A stretch of 64,000 nt of DNA from an uncultured Ardenticatenia bacterium. GTDB lineage: Bacteria; Chloroflexota; Anaerolineae; 4572-78; NAK82. The stretch spans positions 62,001 to 126,000 of the forward strand of contig CAKZLO010000011.1 of NCBI GenBank assembly GCA_937127125.1, read 5' to 3'. The notes under the pieces are model-generated. The model made no database searches. It worked only from the letters and a program-made list of their open reading frames with translations, and had not been told where the DNA came from. This document shows positions 37,109 through 45,108 of the stretch, piece by piece (within the stretch, counting starts at the first letter, position 1; the number at the start of each line of letters is the position of its first letter). The position numbers and the translations under genes are program-made.

Positions 37109-38332
37109 ATGAAGATGATGATCAAGGGAATGCAGATCGCTATCCGGGTTTTCCTGTTTATACTGATATTGATCGCTGGCACTGCGAGTGCTCTTGTGGT
37201 TGGTGAGAGTGCTGGAACAGCGATGGCGAATCTATCCAATGTCTCGGTTCAGGCAATGGCGCGTGTCGCAGCAAGCGATGTTATGTACGCTGCGCTGACA
37301 GGTGGCAATCAACCGACCGGCGTCTACCGATCAACCGACAACGGCATCACCTGGCAGCTGGTCAGCTCCGGGCCAGGCGCTGTGATCAATGCGTTGGCAG
37401 TACATCCGCTGCAGCACGAAATCGTCTACGCAGGCACTACCGGAGGAGCCCTTGAGGTTGCAGCAAGTCTGTGGTACAGCAATGACGGCGGCTCCACCTG
37501 GCGACAATTTGAGCTTGGATTGCCAGCCAATGCATATGGTATTGTGCCAGCCGTGACATCTCTCGTGGTGGATCGTGCTCAGCCCCATATCCTGTATGTG
37601 GGCACTGATGGTCAAGGGGTCTATCGTTTCGAGGTAGGACGCAATTACTACGAACTGATCGGCGGCTTGTCGCTCTACAATGCCTATGTGCGCAGCCTGG
37701 TGCTGGCATCCGATGGCAAGCTCTATGCGGTGACCAATGAGGGTGTGTTCGTGAGCAGCGGTGGCGATTGGCAGCGTCTGAACAACTTGCCAGAGTTGCC
37801 GGTGAGCTTGGCTGTATCGCCTACCAATCCACAAGTTCTATATGCCGGTGGCAGCTCCATGGGCATCAGTCGGAGCACAGATGGTGGGCAGAGCTGGCAG
37901 TTGGTGAATTCGGGGATGCTTATGGTGCCGGGTGCTGCGTTGCGCGTGACTGCCTTGGCCGTAGACGAGAACAATCCCAATCGCGTGGTTGCGGCAACTG
38001 TGTTCGGCTTGGGCGGGCGTTTGGTGGGCAGCACCTTGTATGAGAGCTACGATGGAGGCCTTAACTGGGTCAAGGCTGCCGATGTCCAAGGCGTGGTCAA
38101 TCAGCTGACGATAAACCAGGGCGTTTTGTATGCTGCTGCTGCGAATGGGTTGACACGCCTAGGCGAAGCGCCTCAGTCAGCGCAAGTGCCTCTCTGGTCT
38201 GAATGGGCGAAGTTGCGCAACCCAACTGGAGTGCAGATCCTGATCCTGATCCTGACACTTGCGTTCGCCAGTTTGGTGCTGGCTTGGCGTCGGGAGTGGT
38301 TTCAGCGTCGTGCGTCCTGTTCCGCGTGCTAA
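37109..38332 (+). CDS. Membrane-anchored BNR/YCF48-like beta-propeller protein
   Basis: About 407 residues from ATG 37109 (GAAAGGTGGG just upstream; the open frame starts at GTG 37058, and ATGs at 37115 and 37118 are also possible). It has a signal or N-terminal anchor (VFLFILILIAGTASALVV), then five or six repeats of the Asp-box/sialidase-like type (YRSTDNGITWQLV, YSNDGGSTWRQF, SRSTDGGQSWQLV, YESYDGGLNWVK). A C-terminal helix ILILILTLAFASLVLAW and a basic tail follow. It is an extracytoplasmic propeller with no known catalytic residues; related propellers act in photosystem assembly or sialidase-like binding. Confidence 0.82.
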   Translation: MKMMIKGMQIAIRVFLFILILIAGTASALVVGESAGTAMANLSNVSVQAMARVAASDVMYAALTGGNQPTGVYRSTDNGITWQLVSSGPGAVINALAVHPLQHEIVYAGTTGGALEVAASLWYSNDGGSTWRQFELGLPANAYGIVPAVTSLVVDRAQPHILYVGTDGQGVYRFEVGRNYYELIGGLSLYNAYVRSLVLASDGKLYAVTNEGVFVSSGGDWQRLNNLPELPVSLAVSPTNPQVLYAGGSSMGISRSTDGGQSWQLVNSGMLMVPGAALRVTALAVDENNPNRVVAATVFGLGGRLVGSTLYESYDGGLNWVKAADVQGVVNQLTINQGVLYAAAANGLTRLGEAPQSAQVPLWSEWAKLRNPTGVQILILILTLAFASLVLAWRREWFQRRASCSAC

Positions 38333-38567
38333 GTGACTGCCTGGCAGGGAGTGATTGAGCGAAGTCCTTACTGCTCGGCAAGCCGACAATCGAATTGGTA
38401 AGAAGACATGAATAAGAGGGAGCCTCCCACAGTTATGTGGGGGGCTTCCGACTCTCTGTCCTTGCGCTCGTCTTGTGCTGGATTGAGCCGCGAAGAAGGC
38501 ATCATCCTACTAGGCTCACTTCACCCCTCTATGAATGCGCGGATCAGTTCCCCATATTGTGCTCAAG
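38333..38567. other. Intergenic stretch before tRNA-Arg, no gene seen
   Basis: Between the BNR-protein gene and the tRNA. It contains one hairpin (38418-38449), read as the terminator of the minus-strand tRNA. A short open frame here overlaps the tRNA and is not credible. Confidence 0.4.
38418..38449 (-). terminator. Terminator of tRNA-Arg on the minus strand
   Basis: A 13-base stem (38418-38430 with 38437-38449, two G-T pairs) with a 6-base loop; on the minus strand the stem is followed by a pyrimidine-rich, T-rich tail. It also could end the plus-strand message of the preceding gene. Confidence 0.6.
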
Positions 38568-38641
38568 CGCCCCTGGCGGGATTCGAACCCACGACACGCG
38601 GTTTAGGAAACCGCTGCTCTATCCTTCTGAGCTACAGGGGC
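38568..38641 (-). tRNA. tRNA-Arg (anticodon CCU)
   Basis: On the minus strand, the acceptor arm GCCCCTG pairs with CAGGGGC, the D arm is GCTC/GAGC, the anticodon stem GCGGT/ACCGC encloses TTCCTAA (anticodon CCT), and the T arm GTGGG-TTCGAAT-CCCGC follows. Total 74 bases including the discriminator; the CCA end is not encoded. It reads AGG. Confidence 0.95.
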
Positions 38642-38905
38642 ATATGCGAGGATGATTGTATGTTTCCTCAGGCCGCTTGTCAACCGCACCCTAGCCCTGG
38701 CAGCTGATCACACAACGTGCATCTCATCAGGCATCCATAGTGTTATACCAAATGGGTGACAACACATTCTTGTGAGAACGCCGATAGCGTCGACACCATT
38801 GTCTGTCGCTGAAGGCTTCCACCAAAGTAGTGTGCTTTTGATACTTTCTGGCGCTTTTATGCTTCATAATCAGAATCAGAACGCAGGAGGGCCAGAAGAG
38901 CCATT

Positions 38906-40297
38906 ATGCGCGTCTTGTTGATACAACCGATGCAGCATCAAGGGATAGGATTAGAACGACTGGATTTGATTGAGCCCTTGGGGCTTGAGATGATCGCTGG
39001 TGCACTCTGGGATAGGCATGAGGTTGCATTGTTGGACTTGCGTCTGAATCCCGAAGCCCTGCTGGCAACGCTGAGCGATTTTAGGCCCCACGTGGTGGGG
39101 ATCAGCTCCACCTTCACAGTGAAGCTGTACCAAACATTGCGTATTGCGGAAACAGCCAAAACGGTGAATCCTCAGATTTTCGTCGTGGTGGGTGGTCATC
39201 ATCCTTCTTTGTACCCGGCTGACTTTCACCACCCCGCTGTAGACGCCATTGTGGTAGGAGAAGGTGAGATCAGCATGCGGGAGCTGATAGACTGTCTTGC
39301 TGCTGGAGATGATCCCTCTCGTGTCCCTGGCCTGGTGCTTAACCAAGGCCAAACACAGGTGCCCACTGGGCAGCGGACATTGGTGCACGACCTGGATCTC
39401 CTACCTCATCCACAGCGCACATTAACGCAACCCTTCCGCCACTATTACCACTTGTTCTTTGAGCAGCCGATAGCCGCCCTAGAGACGACACGAGGCTGTC
39501 CCTATCAATGCAACTTCTGTGCTGTGTGGCACTTCTACCAAGGACAGGTGCGCTTCAAAAGCCCTCAGCGCGTCGTGACTGAGCTGGAAGCTATTGCGGA
39601 GCCTAAGGTATTCTTTACCGACGACAACTTCCTGGTCAGCGCTCGCCGCAGCAAGGAGCTCGCCCATCTGATTCGCGAGCGTGGCATCCGCAAGCACTAC
39701 TACGTCCAGGCACGCAGCGATGTGATCGTGCGTCATCCCGAGCTGATCGCTCAATGGCGCGAGGTGGGGTTGCGAGGCGTCTTCATCGGTTTTGAGAAAC
39801 CCGATCAAGCGGGATTGGATGCTGTCAACAAGAACAACTCGATCGAGAACAACGAAAGAGCCTTAGCAATCCTGCGCCAACACGGGATCGAGCCTGATGC
39901 TTCGTTCATTGTCGATCCAACTTACGATCCCAGCGATTTCGCGACTCTGCGTCGCTATGTTCGCCGTCTGAGATTACGACTACCGTTTTTCACTGTGCTC
40001 ACGCCACTTCCTGGCACCACGTTTTTCGACGCTGTGAAGGAACAGCTTACGACGCACAACTATGAGCAGTTTGATATGCTCCATGCCGTACTGCCGACAC
40101 GCCTGCCGCTGGCTGAATTCTACGCTGAGCTGGCCAAGCTCTACCGTGAGGCCTATCCACTCTGGAAGCTGCGGTTGGCTAAGCTCTACCTGGCGTTCCT
40201 AGACAGGTGGCAGCACGGCGCGCGTGCCACCTCTTGGCGACAAATTCTGGATGAGATCGCGCGTGTTGGCGAGGCGCGCACGTACCAGGTAAACTGA
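38906..40297 (+). CDS. B12-binding radical SAM protein (HpnR/BchE-like)
   Basis: A 463-residue enzyme with N-terminal B12 domain (VLLIQPMQHQGIG to about 135, with VVGGHHPSL and VGEGEISMREL) and radical SAM domain with the CPYQCNFC cluster and FFTDDNFLVS. The N-terminus LEPLGLEMIAG-like pattern (IEPLGLEMIAGAL) resembles hopanoid C3-methylase HpnR and bacteriochlorophyll BchE-type enzymes. The substrate is not determined. GGAGGG at 38886 is too distant; GAAGAG may serve as ribosome site. It is separated from the other B12/radical SAM gene by cobT, the BNR gene and the tRNA. Confidence 0.85.
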   Translation: MRVLLIQPMQHQGIGLERLDLIEPLGLEMIAGALWDRHEVALLDLRLNPEALLATLSDFRPHVVGISSTFTVKLYQTLRIAETAKTVNPQIFVVVGGHHPSLYPADFHHPAVDAIVVGEGEISMRELIDCLAAGDDPSRVPGLVLNQGQTQVPTGQRTLVHDLDLLPHPQRTLTQPFRHYYHLFFEQPIAALETTRGCPYQCNFCAVWHFYQGQVRFKSPQRVVTELEAIAEPKVFFTDDNFLVSARRSKELAHLIRERGIRKHYYVQARSDVIVRHPELIAQWREVGLRGVFIGFEKPDQAGLDAVNKNNSIENNERALAILRQHGIEPDASFIVDPTYDPSDFATLRRYVRRLRLRLPFFTVLTPLPGTTFFDAVKEQLTTHNYEQFDMLHAVLPTRLPLAEFYAELAKLYREAYPLWKLRLAKLYLAFLDRWQHGARATSWRQILDEIARVGEARTYQVN

Positions 40298-40323
40298 GAG
40301 GACGTTCGCCGGGGCTATTCCCT

Positions 40324-40342
40324 CCGCTGCGAAGCACAGCGG
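40324..40342 (+). terminator. Weak hairpin after the radical SAM gene
   Basis: CCGCTG and CAGCGG pair across a 7-base loop, followed by CTCCTTGTTG. Short stem and poor T-tract. Confidence 0.3.
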
Positions 40343-40480
40343 CTCCTTGTTGAATTGGCCTCAGCCTTCAAGAGCGTTGCCATAGAACGGCCGATTGCTC
40401 ACGACACGCCTTCCGTTGACGTCTGAAGCTACCTTTGTGAGTCAGCGCGCAAGGCCCAAGGCGTTACCCGGACTCAGAGC

Positions 40481-40508
40481 TTGACATTATTCTATTTTAT
40501 GTTATGCT
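40481..40508 (+). promoter_or_regulatory. Promoter of the 86-residue membrane protein gene
   Basis: TTGACA at 40481-40486, 16-base spacer, TATGCT at 40503-40508. Confidence 0.65.
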
Positions 40509-40560
40509 GAAATAGCCACGTTAATAGAATCTCTGTATTGCTAGCAGGAGGTGAGACAAA

Positions 40561-40821
40561 GTGAAAGACGAGCCCCAAAACCGACCTCCCTGGCTGCGCA
40601 ATCTGCGACCACGTCACGAGGTAGAGAGCATGTCCTCTGCCGTTCTCTCCGAAGAGCTCAGCCTGCCAGCTAGCGTAGCTGAGACACCCATAGAAGCTTC
40701 GCCGGCAATGGGGAAATCTTCCACCCGCCAGCACGTGTTGCTGCTGGCGATCCTTCTATGGATGAACATCGCAGTGCTCGGCTGTTTATGTCTGTTAGCC
40801 ACCCAGCGCGTTGTTCCTTAG
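40561..40821 (+). CDS. Small single-helix membrane protein
   Basis: An 86-residue protein starting with GTG at 40561, decided by a near-perfect AGGAGGTGAG (40546-40555) and a good promoter. About 58 charged, Pro/Ser/Glu-rich cytoplasmic residues precede one hydrophobic helix (HVLLLAILLWMNIAVLGCLC), then a short tail. Not recognised. The strong expression signals argue it is real. It is convergent with the HEAT-repeat gene. Confidence 0.7.
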   Translation: MKDEPQNRPPWLRNLRPRHEVESMSSAVLSEELSLPASVAETPIEASPAMGKSSTRQHVLLLAILLWMNIAVLGCLCLLATQRVVP

Positions 40822-40898
40822 AGAGGGCGGGTAATTACTCTCAAAGGATAATCTACAGTCTGTCGTCTCCTCGTTCTTGCCCTGTTTCCAGTTCCAGC

Positions 40899-41861
40899 TC
40901 ACTTTTCATCTTCGTAGTCTTGATCGTCTTCCAAATCTTCATAGAGGGGTATTGAAAACATCCCGTCCCATACATCCATTTCGTCCAGCGCATCTGCCGC
41001 CGCGTCGCGCAGTGCCTCGTCGTGGCTTGCGTAGCATATTTCTAGTACACGGCGTGCCTCTTTGCCACCAATCGCACCCAATGCCCATACTGCAGCCTGC
41101 TGCACTTCCGGATCTGGGTCGTGCAGGGCAAGTTCAGAAAGGCGTGGCACAGCACTTGAGAGCTCCAGCTCACCACAAGCACGGGCAGCCTCATAACGCA
41201 GTTCAGGATTGCGACTCTCCAGCTCGGTCAATAACAGATGGCGCCAGTATGGATCAGCACTGCGCCCCATAGCGAAAAGAGCGCTACTTTGCATTTTTTC
41301 GTCATCGCTATCGTACGCCTCTTGGATAATCTTACGCACCCCATCTTTGCCCGAATAGGCGATCGACTCAATCGCACGGCGACGAACTTCCACCGTTTCA
41401 GCGTGATTAGCGATGGTGGCACGCAGCGCTTCCTCAATGCGTGCACCGATAGCGCTGTCCAGCTTCTCCAGCTCAGCCAGCAGCACGAAGCGACCCAACG
41501 CAGCAGCAGCTGCTGCTCTTACGATCTCTGCCTCGTCCGACTGCATAAGACGAATGAGAGGTGCAATCAGGGAGCGATCCTCATTTTCCCAAAGGCCTTC
41601 GATAGCAGCCGCACGCACCTGACTGTCCTCATCCTCCAGCGCCATGAGAAATATCGAGTCGAAATTGACCTCGAAGCTTTGTTCTGTGATTTCCGCCAAT
41701 CGCCGGACGATAAGCCGTCGTCGTTCCGTTGCAATCGCAGGCCATGCTGCGCGAAATGCTTCGAACTGGTCTCTGCTCATGCTTGAGAGTGCATACAAAT
41801 AGCGAATGCGCAGCCTCTCCTCGTTGTTACTAATGTGTCTCAATACTTCCTCATATTTCAT
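40899..41861 (-). CDS. HEAT-repeat protein
   Basis: A 320-residue all-helical protein. From about residue 70, repeated pairs of helices with VRAAAIEGL, VRAAAAAALGR, LRYEAARACGEL and VQQAAVWALG form about six HEAT/PBS-lyase-like repeats; the last 20 residues are very acidic. HEAT stacks bind proteins. It is the last gene of the RseP operon, 25 bases after the preceding gene, suggesting a partner in envelope regulation. No catalytic residues seen. TGAGG precedes the ATG. Confidence 0.88.
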   Translation of the reverse strand: MKYEEVLRHISNNEERLRIRYLYALSSMSRDQFEAFRAAWPAIATERRRLIVRRLAEITEQSFEVNFDSIFLMALEDEDSQVRAAAIEGLWENEDRSLIAPLIRLMQSDEAEIVRAAAAAALGRFVLLAELEKLDSAIGARIEEALRATIANHAETVEVRRRAIESIAYSGKDGVRKIIQEAYDSDDEKMQSSALFAMGRSADPYWRHLLLTELESRNPELRYEAARACGELELSSAVPRLSELALHDPDPEVQQAAVWALGAIGGKEARRVLEICYASHDEALRDAAADALDEMDVWDGMFSIPLYEDLEDDQDYEDEK

Positions 41862-41885
41862 ACCAGCCTCAATTCCAGGGCCATA

Positions 41886-42770
41886 TCACTGCCAGTAGAA
41901 TGTGCGTTTCTCACTGGGCGGGCTGAGCGGCTCACCCACCCTTTCTCCGTCAGGACCCTCTATTACCCGTTCGACATAGACATACCATTCATACGCTCGA
42001 CCGGTCTCTTGATCGGCTTTGAGGTAGAATATATCGGCAGGCACAAGCCAAGCGGTCTCTTTAACGTTGTTACCACCGCGTTGTGCAAACACTCCATTTT
42101 CAGACCACGACAACCGCACAGCGTACCATTCATCTGCTCGTAACTCACCCGCAGGTTCCCACGCCAGTACCACGAACTGGTTGCGTCCGATGAAGATCTG
42201 CCCATCTGGCGGACCCAGAAGCACTGGTGCGCGAAACCGCGGTGTGGGAGTAGGGCTCGGGGTCATCGTTGCCGTGGGTGTAGTGGTCGGAGTAGCGGTC
42301 GCCGGCAAGACAACCAATGGGGTATTGGTCACCGTCGGGGTGTTGGTAGGCGTAGCGGTGGGCGTGCTGGTCGAGGTTGGCGTTGGTGTCGACGTTGCTG
42401 TGGGAGTTAACGTGGGGGTATGGGTCGGAGTGACGGTGGGCGTTGGGGTGGGCATAAAGAAGCTCACTACCTCGACCGTCTTCTGCTCCAATTCACCCCG
42501 GATATGAAAAAGTCCTGCACCGGCCAGCACTACAACCAGTGCTACAAAGCTCCATTTCATATAGGGCCACAAAGGGATCAGGAAAGCGGACCAACGTGGT
42601 CGTAAACCTGCCCCGCAAGCAGCACATACGCGATGCCCCCCCAAGTTCAAGTGTCCACACACTCCACAACGGATGTTCCCACGCCCCGCCGGGTGCAGCT
42701 GACCACAAGCGGGACAGATGACCCACTCTCTCTCAACCTCGGCATGACACCTGCGACAGTAGTACACCAT
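41886..42770 (-). CDS. Zinc-ribbon membrane protein with Thr-Pro linker
   Basis: About 294 residues from ATG 42770 (5 bases after the RseP stop; a TTG at 42794 is also open). Two zinc ribbons are visible: CRRCHAEVEREWVICPAC and CGVCGHLNL...CAAC. A membrane helix (MKWSFVALVVVLAGAGLF) follows, then an external linker of about 70 residues made of Thr-Pro, Ser-Pro and Val-Thr repeats, and a C-terminal beta domain with PVLLGPPDGQIF and LAWEPAG (fibronectin-like). So a cytosolic zinc-ribbon head is joined to an outer domain. It sits between RseP and HEAT genes. Confidence 0.85.
   Translation of the reverse strand: MVYYCRRCHAEVEREWVICPACGQLHPAGRGNIRCGVCGHLNLGGHRVCAACGAGLRPRWSAFLIPLWPYMKWSFVALVVVLAGAGLFHIRGELEQKTVEVVSFFMPTPTPTVTPTHTPTLTPTATSTPTPTSTSTPTATPTNTPTVTNTPLVVLPATATPTTTPTATMTPSPTPTPRFRAPVLLGPPDGQIFIGRNQFVVLAWEPAGELRADEWYAVRLSWSENGVFAQRGGNNVKETAWLVPADIFYLKADQETGRAYEWYVYVERVIEGPDGERVGEPLSPPSEKRTFYWQ
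42241..42455. repeat. Low-complexity tandem DNA coding Thr-Pro linker
   Basis: G/T-rich imperfect repeats (GGTGTGGG, GTCGGGGT patterns) in the plus strand, which code the Thr-Pro-rich segment of the zinc-ribbon protein on the minus strand. Such DNA is prone to length variation. Confidence 0.7.
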
Positions 42771-42775
42771 AGAAT

Positions 42776-44083
42776 TCAGAACAGACTCGTCCAATCTATG
42801 GCGGTCACTGGCTGAATGATGTCAAAATAGCTGATGATCATCATCAAGGCTATCAGCAACGCCAGCCCGATAAAGTGCACAAAGCCCTCGCGTGCTGGAT
42901 CTACTCGCCTTCCGCGTATCGCCTCAATCACGATGAACAGGATTCGCCCCCCATCCAGAGCGGGCAAAGGCAATAGATTGGTGATCGCCAGTGCAGTGCT
43001 GATCAGGCCCAGCAAGCTGAGAATCGGATACCACCAACCCATTTGCACAGTGGCTTGCACCGCCGAAGCGGTCTGCTGGTATATCCCATATGGCCCGATC
43101 GGCCGCACCGCTTCAGCAGGCAGAATGCCCCGCAGAATCAACAAGGGTACGCTGATCGTCAACGCCACCGTATTGAATACCTGCTCCACCCCCTTTATCA
43201 GCGCCTCACCCAAGGGATAATACACGATATCCACCTTAGAAACGGCAGCTTGAATGCTGACTCCCATAGCCCCTTCACCTGCAGGTGGATTGGGACGCGG
43301 CACCAGCAGCACTTGGAGCGTCTCTTCTCCGCGTCGAACTACCAGGCGTACCTCTTTGCCCAATCGCTCTTGAGTTAGTGCCACCAGCTCTTCCGGAGAA
43401 CGTACTGCCATCCCATCAAGCGATTCGATGATATCTCCAATGCGCAGTCCTGCACGCTGGGCTGGTGAGCCGTCCGCCACCCCCAACACCATCACATTCT
43501 CCATAGCTATCGGCTCCGGCGCGCCCAGCATAAACGTGGCGGTGAATACCACGATCGCTAGCAGAATGTTCATCGCAGCTCCAGCCACGAGCACAGCAAT
43601 GCGCACACGCTTGCTCTTGCTGGCAAAGCTGCGCGGTGCGCTGGGATCCTCTTCACCCAGCATGCGTACATAACCACCGAAGGGGATCAAATTGAGAGTA
43701 TACTCCGTGCCTCGCTCAAGCTGTTCCACCACATATACAGGCTGGCCATATTTCTGTGAGGCTTCCTCGTCCGACATATTCTCAGGCACTAGCTCAAGCC
43801 GTGTAACCACTTCTTCGCCGCTAGTTTCCTGGTAACTGGTGTAAACAACCCGCTTTCCTGCCTCAAGCTGACGTGGCACCTGGGTCCGACGTCCAATTGT
43901 CAGAGTCTTGCCGCCCAGCACGATCTTCCCGCGCTCTTGCCATAGCTTGAGCAAGCGAGGAGGATAACCGAAGGCGAACTCGTCCACCTGGATGCCGAAA
44001 CGCTTTGCCAGGATGAAATGACCTAGCTCGTGCACGAATATCAGCACACCCAACACGATCACAAACGCGACCAAAGTTATCAT
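42776..44083 (-). CDS. rseP: RIP metalloprotease (site-2 protease)
   Basis: About 435 residues from ATG 44083 (GAGAGG upstream). An intramembrane zinc protease that cleaves anti-sigma factors or signal-peptide remnants. The active site is HELGH at 18-22 and the third ligand is in LLPLPALDGG near the C-terminus. A PDZ domain with APEPIAMENVMVLGVADGSPAQRAGLRIGD lies between, and a long insertion of about 80 residues precedes it. No sigma-anti-sigma pair is adjacent. It follows the SecD-P1-like gene by 20 bases in one operon. Confidence 0.93.
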   Translation of the reverse strand: MITLVAFVIVLGVLIFVHELGHFILAKRFGIQVDEFAFGYPPRLLKLWQERGKIVLGGKTLTIGRRTQVPRQLEAGKRVVYTSYQETSGEEVVTRLELVPENMSDEEASQKYGQPVYVVEQLERGTEYTLNLIPFGGYVRMLGEEDPSAPRSFASKSKRVRIAVLVAGAAMNILLAIVVFTATFMLGAPEPIAMENVMVLGVADGSPAQRAGLRIGDIIESLDGMAVRSPEELVALTQERLGKEVRLVVRRGEETLQVLLVPRPNPPAGEGAMGVSIQAAVSKVDIVYYPLGEALIKGVEQVFNTVALTISVPLLILRGILPAEAVRPIGPYGIYQQTASAVQATVQMGWWYPILSLLGLISTALAITNLLPLPALDGGRILFIVIEAIRGRRVDPAREGFVHFIGLALLIALMMIISYFDIIQPVTAIDWTSLF

Positions 44084-44103
44084 ACTCTGCAATATCCTCT
44101 CAA

Positions 44104-44877
44104 CTAATGCATCCCAGCTGTTTCGAAACCGCACCGAGAGCCACTCTCAGTCGCAGTGGCGGCGCGCATTTCTACCGTCCTAAGGGTAACCGGCAGTGGC
44201 CCACTGTGAAGCAATGCAGCCCACATATGCGCCTGCGCCAGCGTCGCACTGCCAGTCAACTCCATCACTCCACTTCGATCAACCAGAGGGGTACGCAGGA
44301 TAGGACAATTCACCACCTGCCCGTCTACCAGCAAGCACAGATAATAGCCACTTTGCTCCTTGGTATGCGCCCTGAGGCGGACGTCCCCTTCTGGAGTGAG
44401 ACGGAATTCAATCACTGGCCTGTTATATCGCCAATGTGCTTCCACAGCTACAAAATGAGGAGCAGCCAGAACCACCTCGTAGACGTTCAACTCTGGCCTA
44501 GCCACGTCGCCTGTAATCACACGTTTTCCGATGGGGAGGAACTCGGTACCACCTTCCACCAGCTCAATCACCCCCCGTCGCGTCGCCTCATTAGCCACCC
44601 AGACCGGTGACACGCCGGGCGCTACACGAACCTCCAGCCGATCACCTCGCACGCTCCAACCTTCGAGACCGCGCGTGTGCGGATAACACATCCGGGTGCG
44701 TCCTTGCAGAACCGCCCCAGCATGCAGCAGTTGATACCAACGGGACGGCCCGTTTGCCTCGAAAAGCAGTGTGCTCGCTTCCCCGCTCACCGCCGCAGGC
44801 ACTTGTTGGTTGGCCAAGATTACCACAAATACTGCCAGTGCGATGATCACCAATCCAGCCAATCCCCAGATTCGCAA
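44104..44877 (-). CDS. SecD P1-domain-like membrane protein
   Basis: A 257-residue protein with an N-terminal anchor (LAGLVIIALAVFVVILA). The C-terminal half follows the SecD P1 head order: RGVIELVEGG, VITGDVARP, VIEFRLTPEGDVRLRAHTKE, YYLCLLVDGQVVNCPIL, GVMELTGSATLAQAHMWAALL and GPLPVTLRTVE, which match SecD segments such as IAIVLDGRVISAP and GALPVPL. No SecD membrane bundle is present. The TTG start (44877) is supported by GGAGGAG. It is the first gene of the RseP operon behind promoter 44943. True SecD is at 28687. Confidence 0.75.
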   Translation of the reverse strand: MRIWGLAGLVIIALAVFVVILANQQVPAAVSGEASTLLFEANGPSRWYQLLHAGAVLQGRTRMCYPHTRGLEGWSVRGDRLEVRVAPGVSPVWVANEATRRGVIELVEGGTEFLPIGKRVITGDVARPELNVYEVVLAAPHFVAVEAHWRYNRPVIEFRLTPEGDVRLRAHTKEQSGYYLCLLVDGQVVNCPILRTPLVDRSGVMELTGSATLAQAHMWAALLHSGPLPVTLRTVEMRAATATESGSRCGFETAGMH

Positions 44878-44942
44878 CTACTCCTCCGGCGGTGCCGTCA
44901 GCCGAGCTCCTTGCCCCTGCTAGACAACCTCATTCTAAAAGG

Positions 44943-44971
44943 ATTATACACCAACTCACGAGCGGCGTAAA
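44943..44971 (-). promoter_or_regulatory. Promoter of the RseP operon
   Basis: On the minus strand, TTTACG (44971-44966), 17-base spacer and consensus TATAAT (44948-44943). Leader about 60 bases to the TTG start at 44877. Confidence 0.6.
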
Positions 44972-45050
44972 TCGAGATTGAGCGCTGATAGACCCGTCGC
45001 TGGGTCGTACCGGGGTCTGATGGCCTCTGTCCGCAAAGTCCCTGGCTCTT

Positions 45051-45080
45051 TTGTGCTTAGGCAAACTTCACTGGTAGAAT
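45051..45080 (+). promoter_or_regulatory. Promoter of the MFS gene (extended -10)
   Basis: TGG-TAGAAT (-10 at 45075-45080) with TTGTGC at 45051-45056 and 18-base spacer. Confidence 0.5.
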
Positions 45081-45108
45081 TAACGGACTACTCAGGAGGT
45101 CTATCTAA

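Noticed and set aside
38408-38707. Open frames across tRNA-Arg
   Set aside because: They overlap a well-formed tRNA and its terminator and have no coding signal.
42067-42507. Gly/Val-rich open frame opposite the Thr-Pro linker
   Set aside because: Low-complexity mirror of the Thr-Pro repeats on the other strand.
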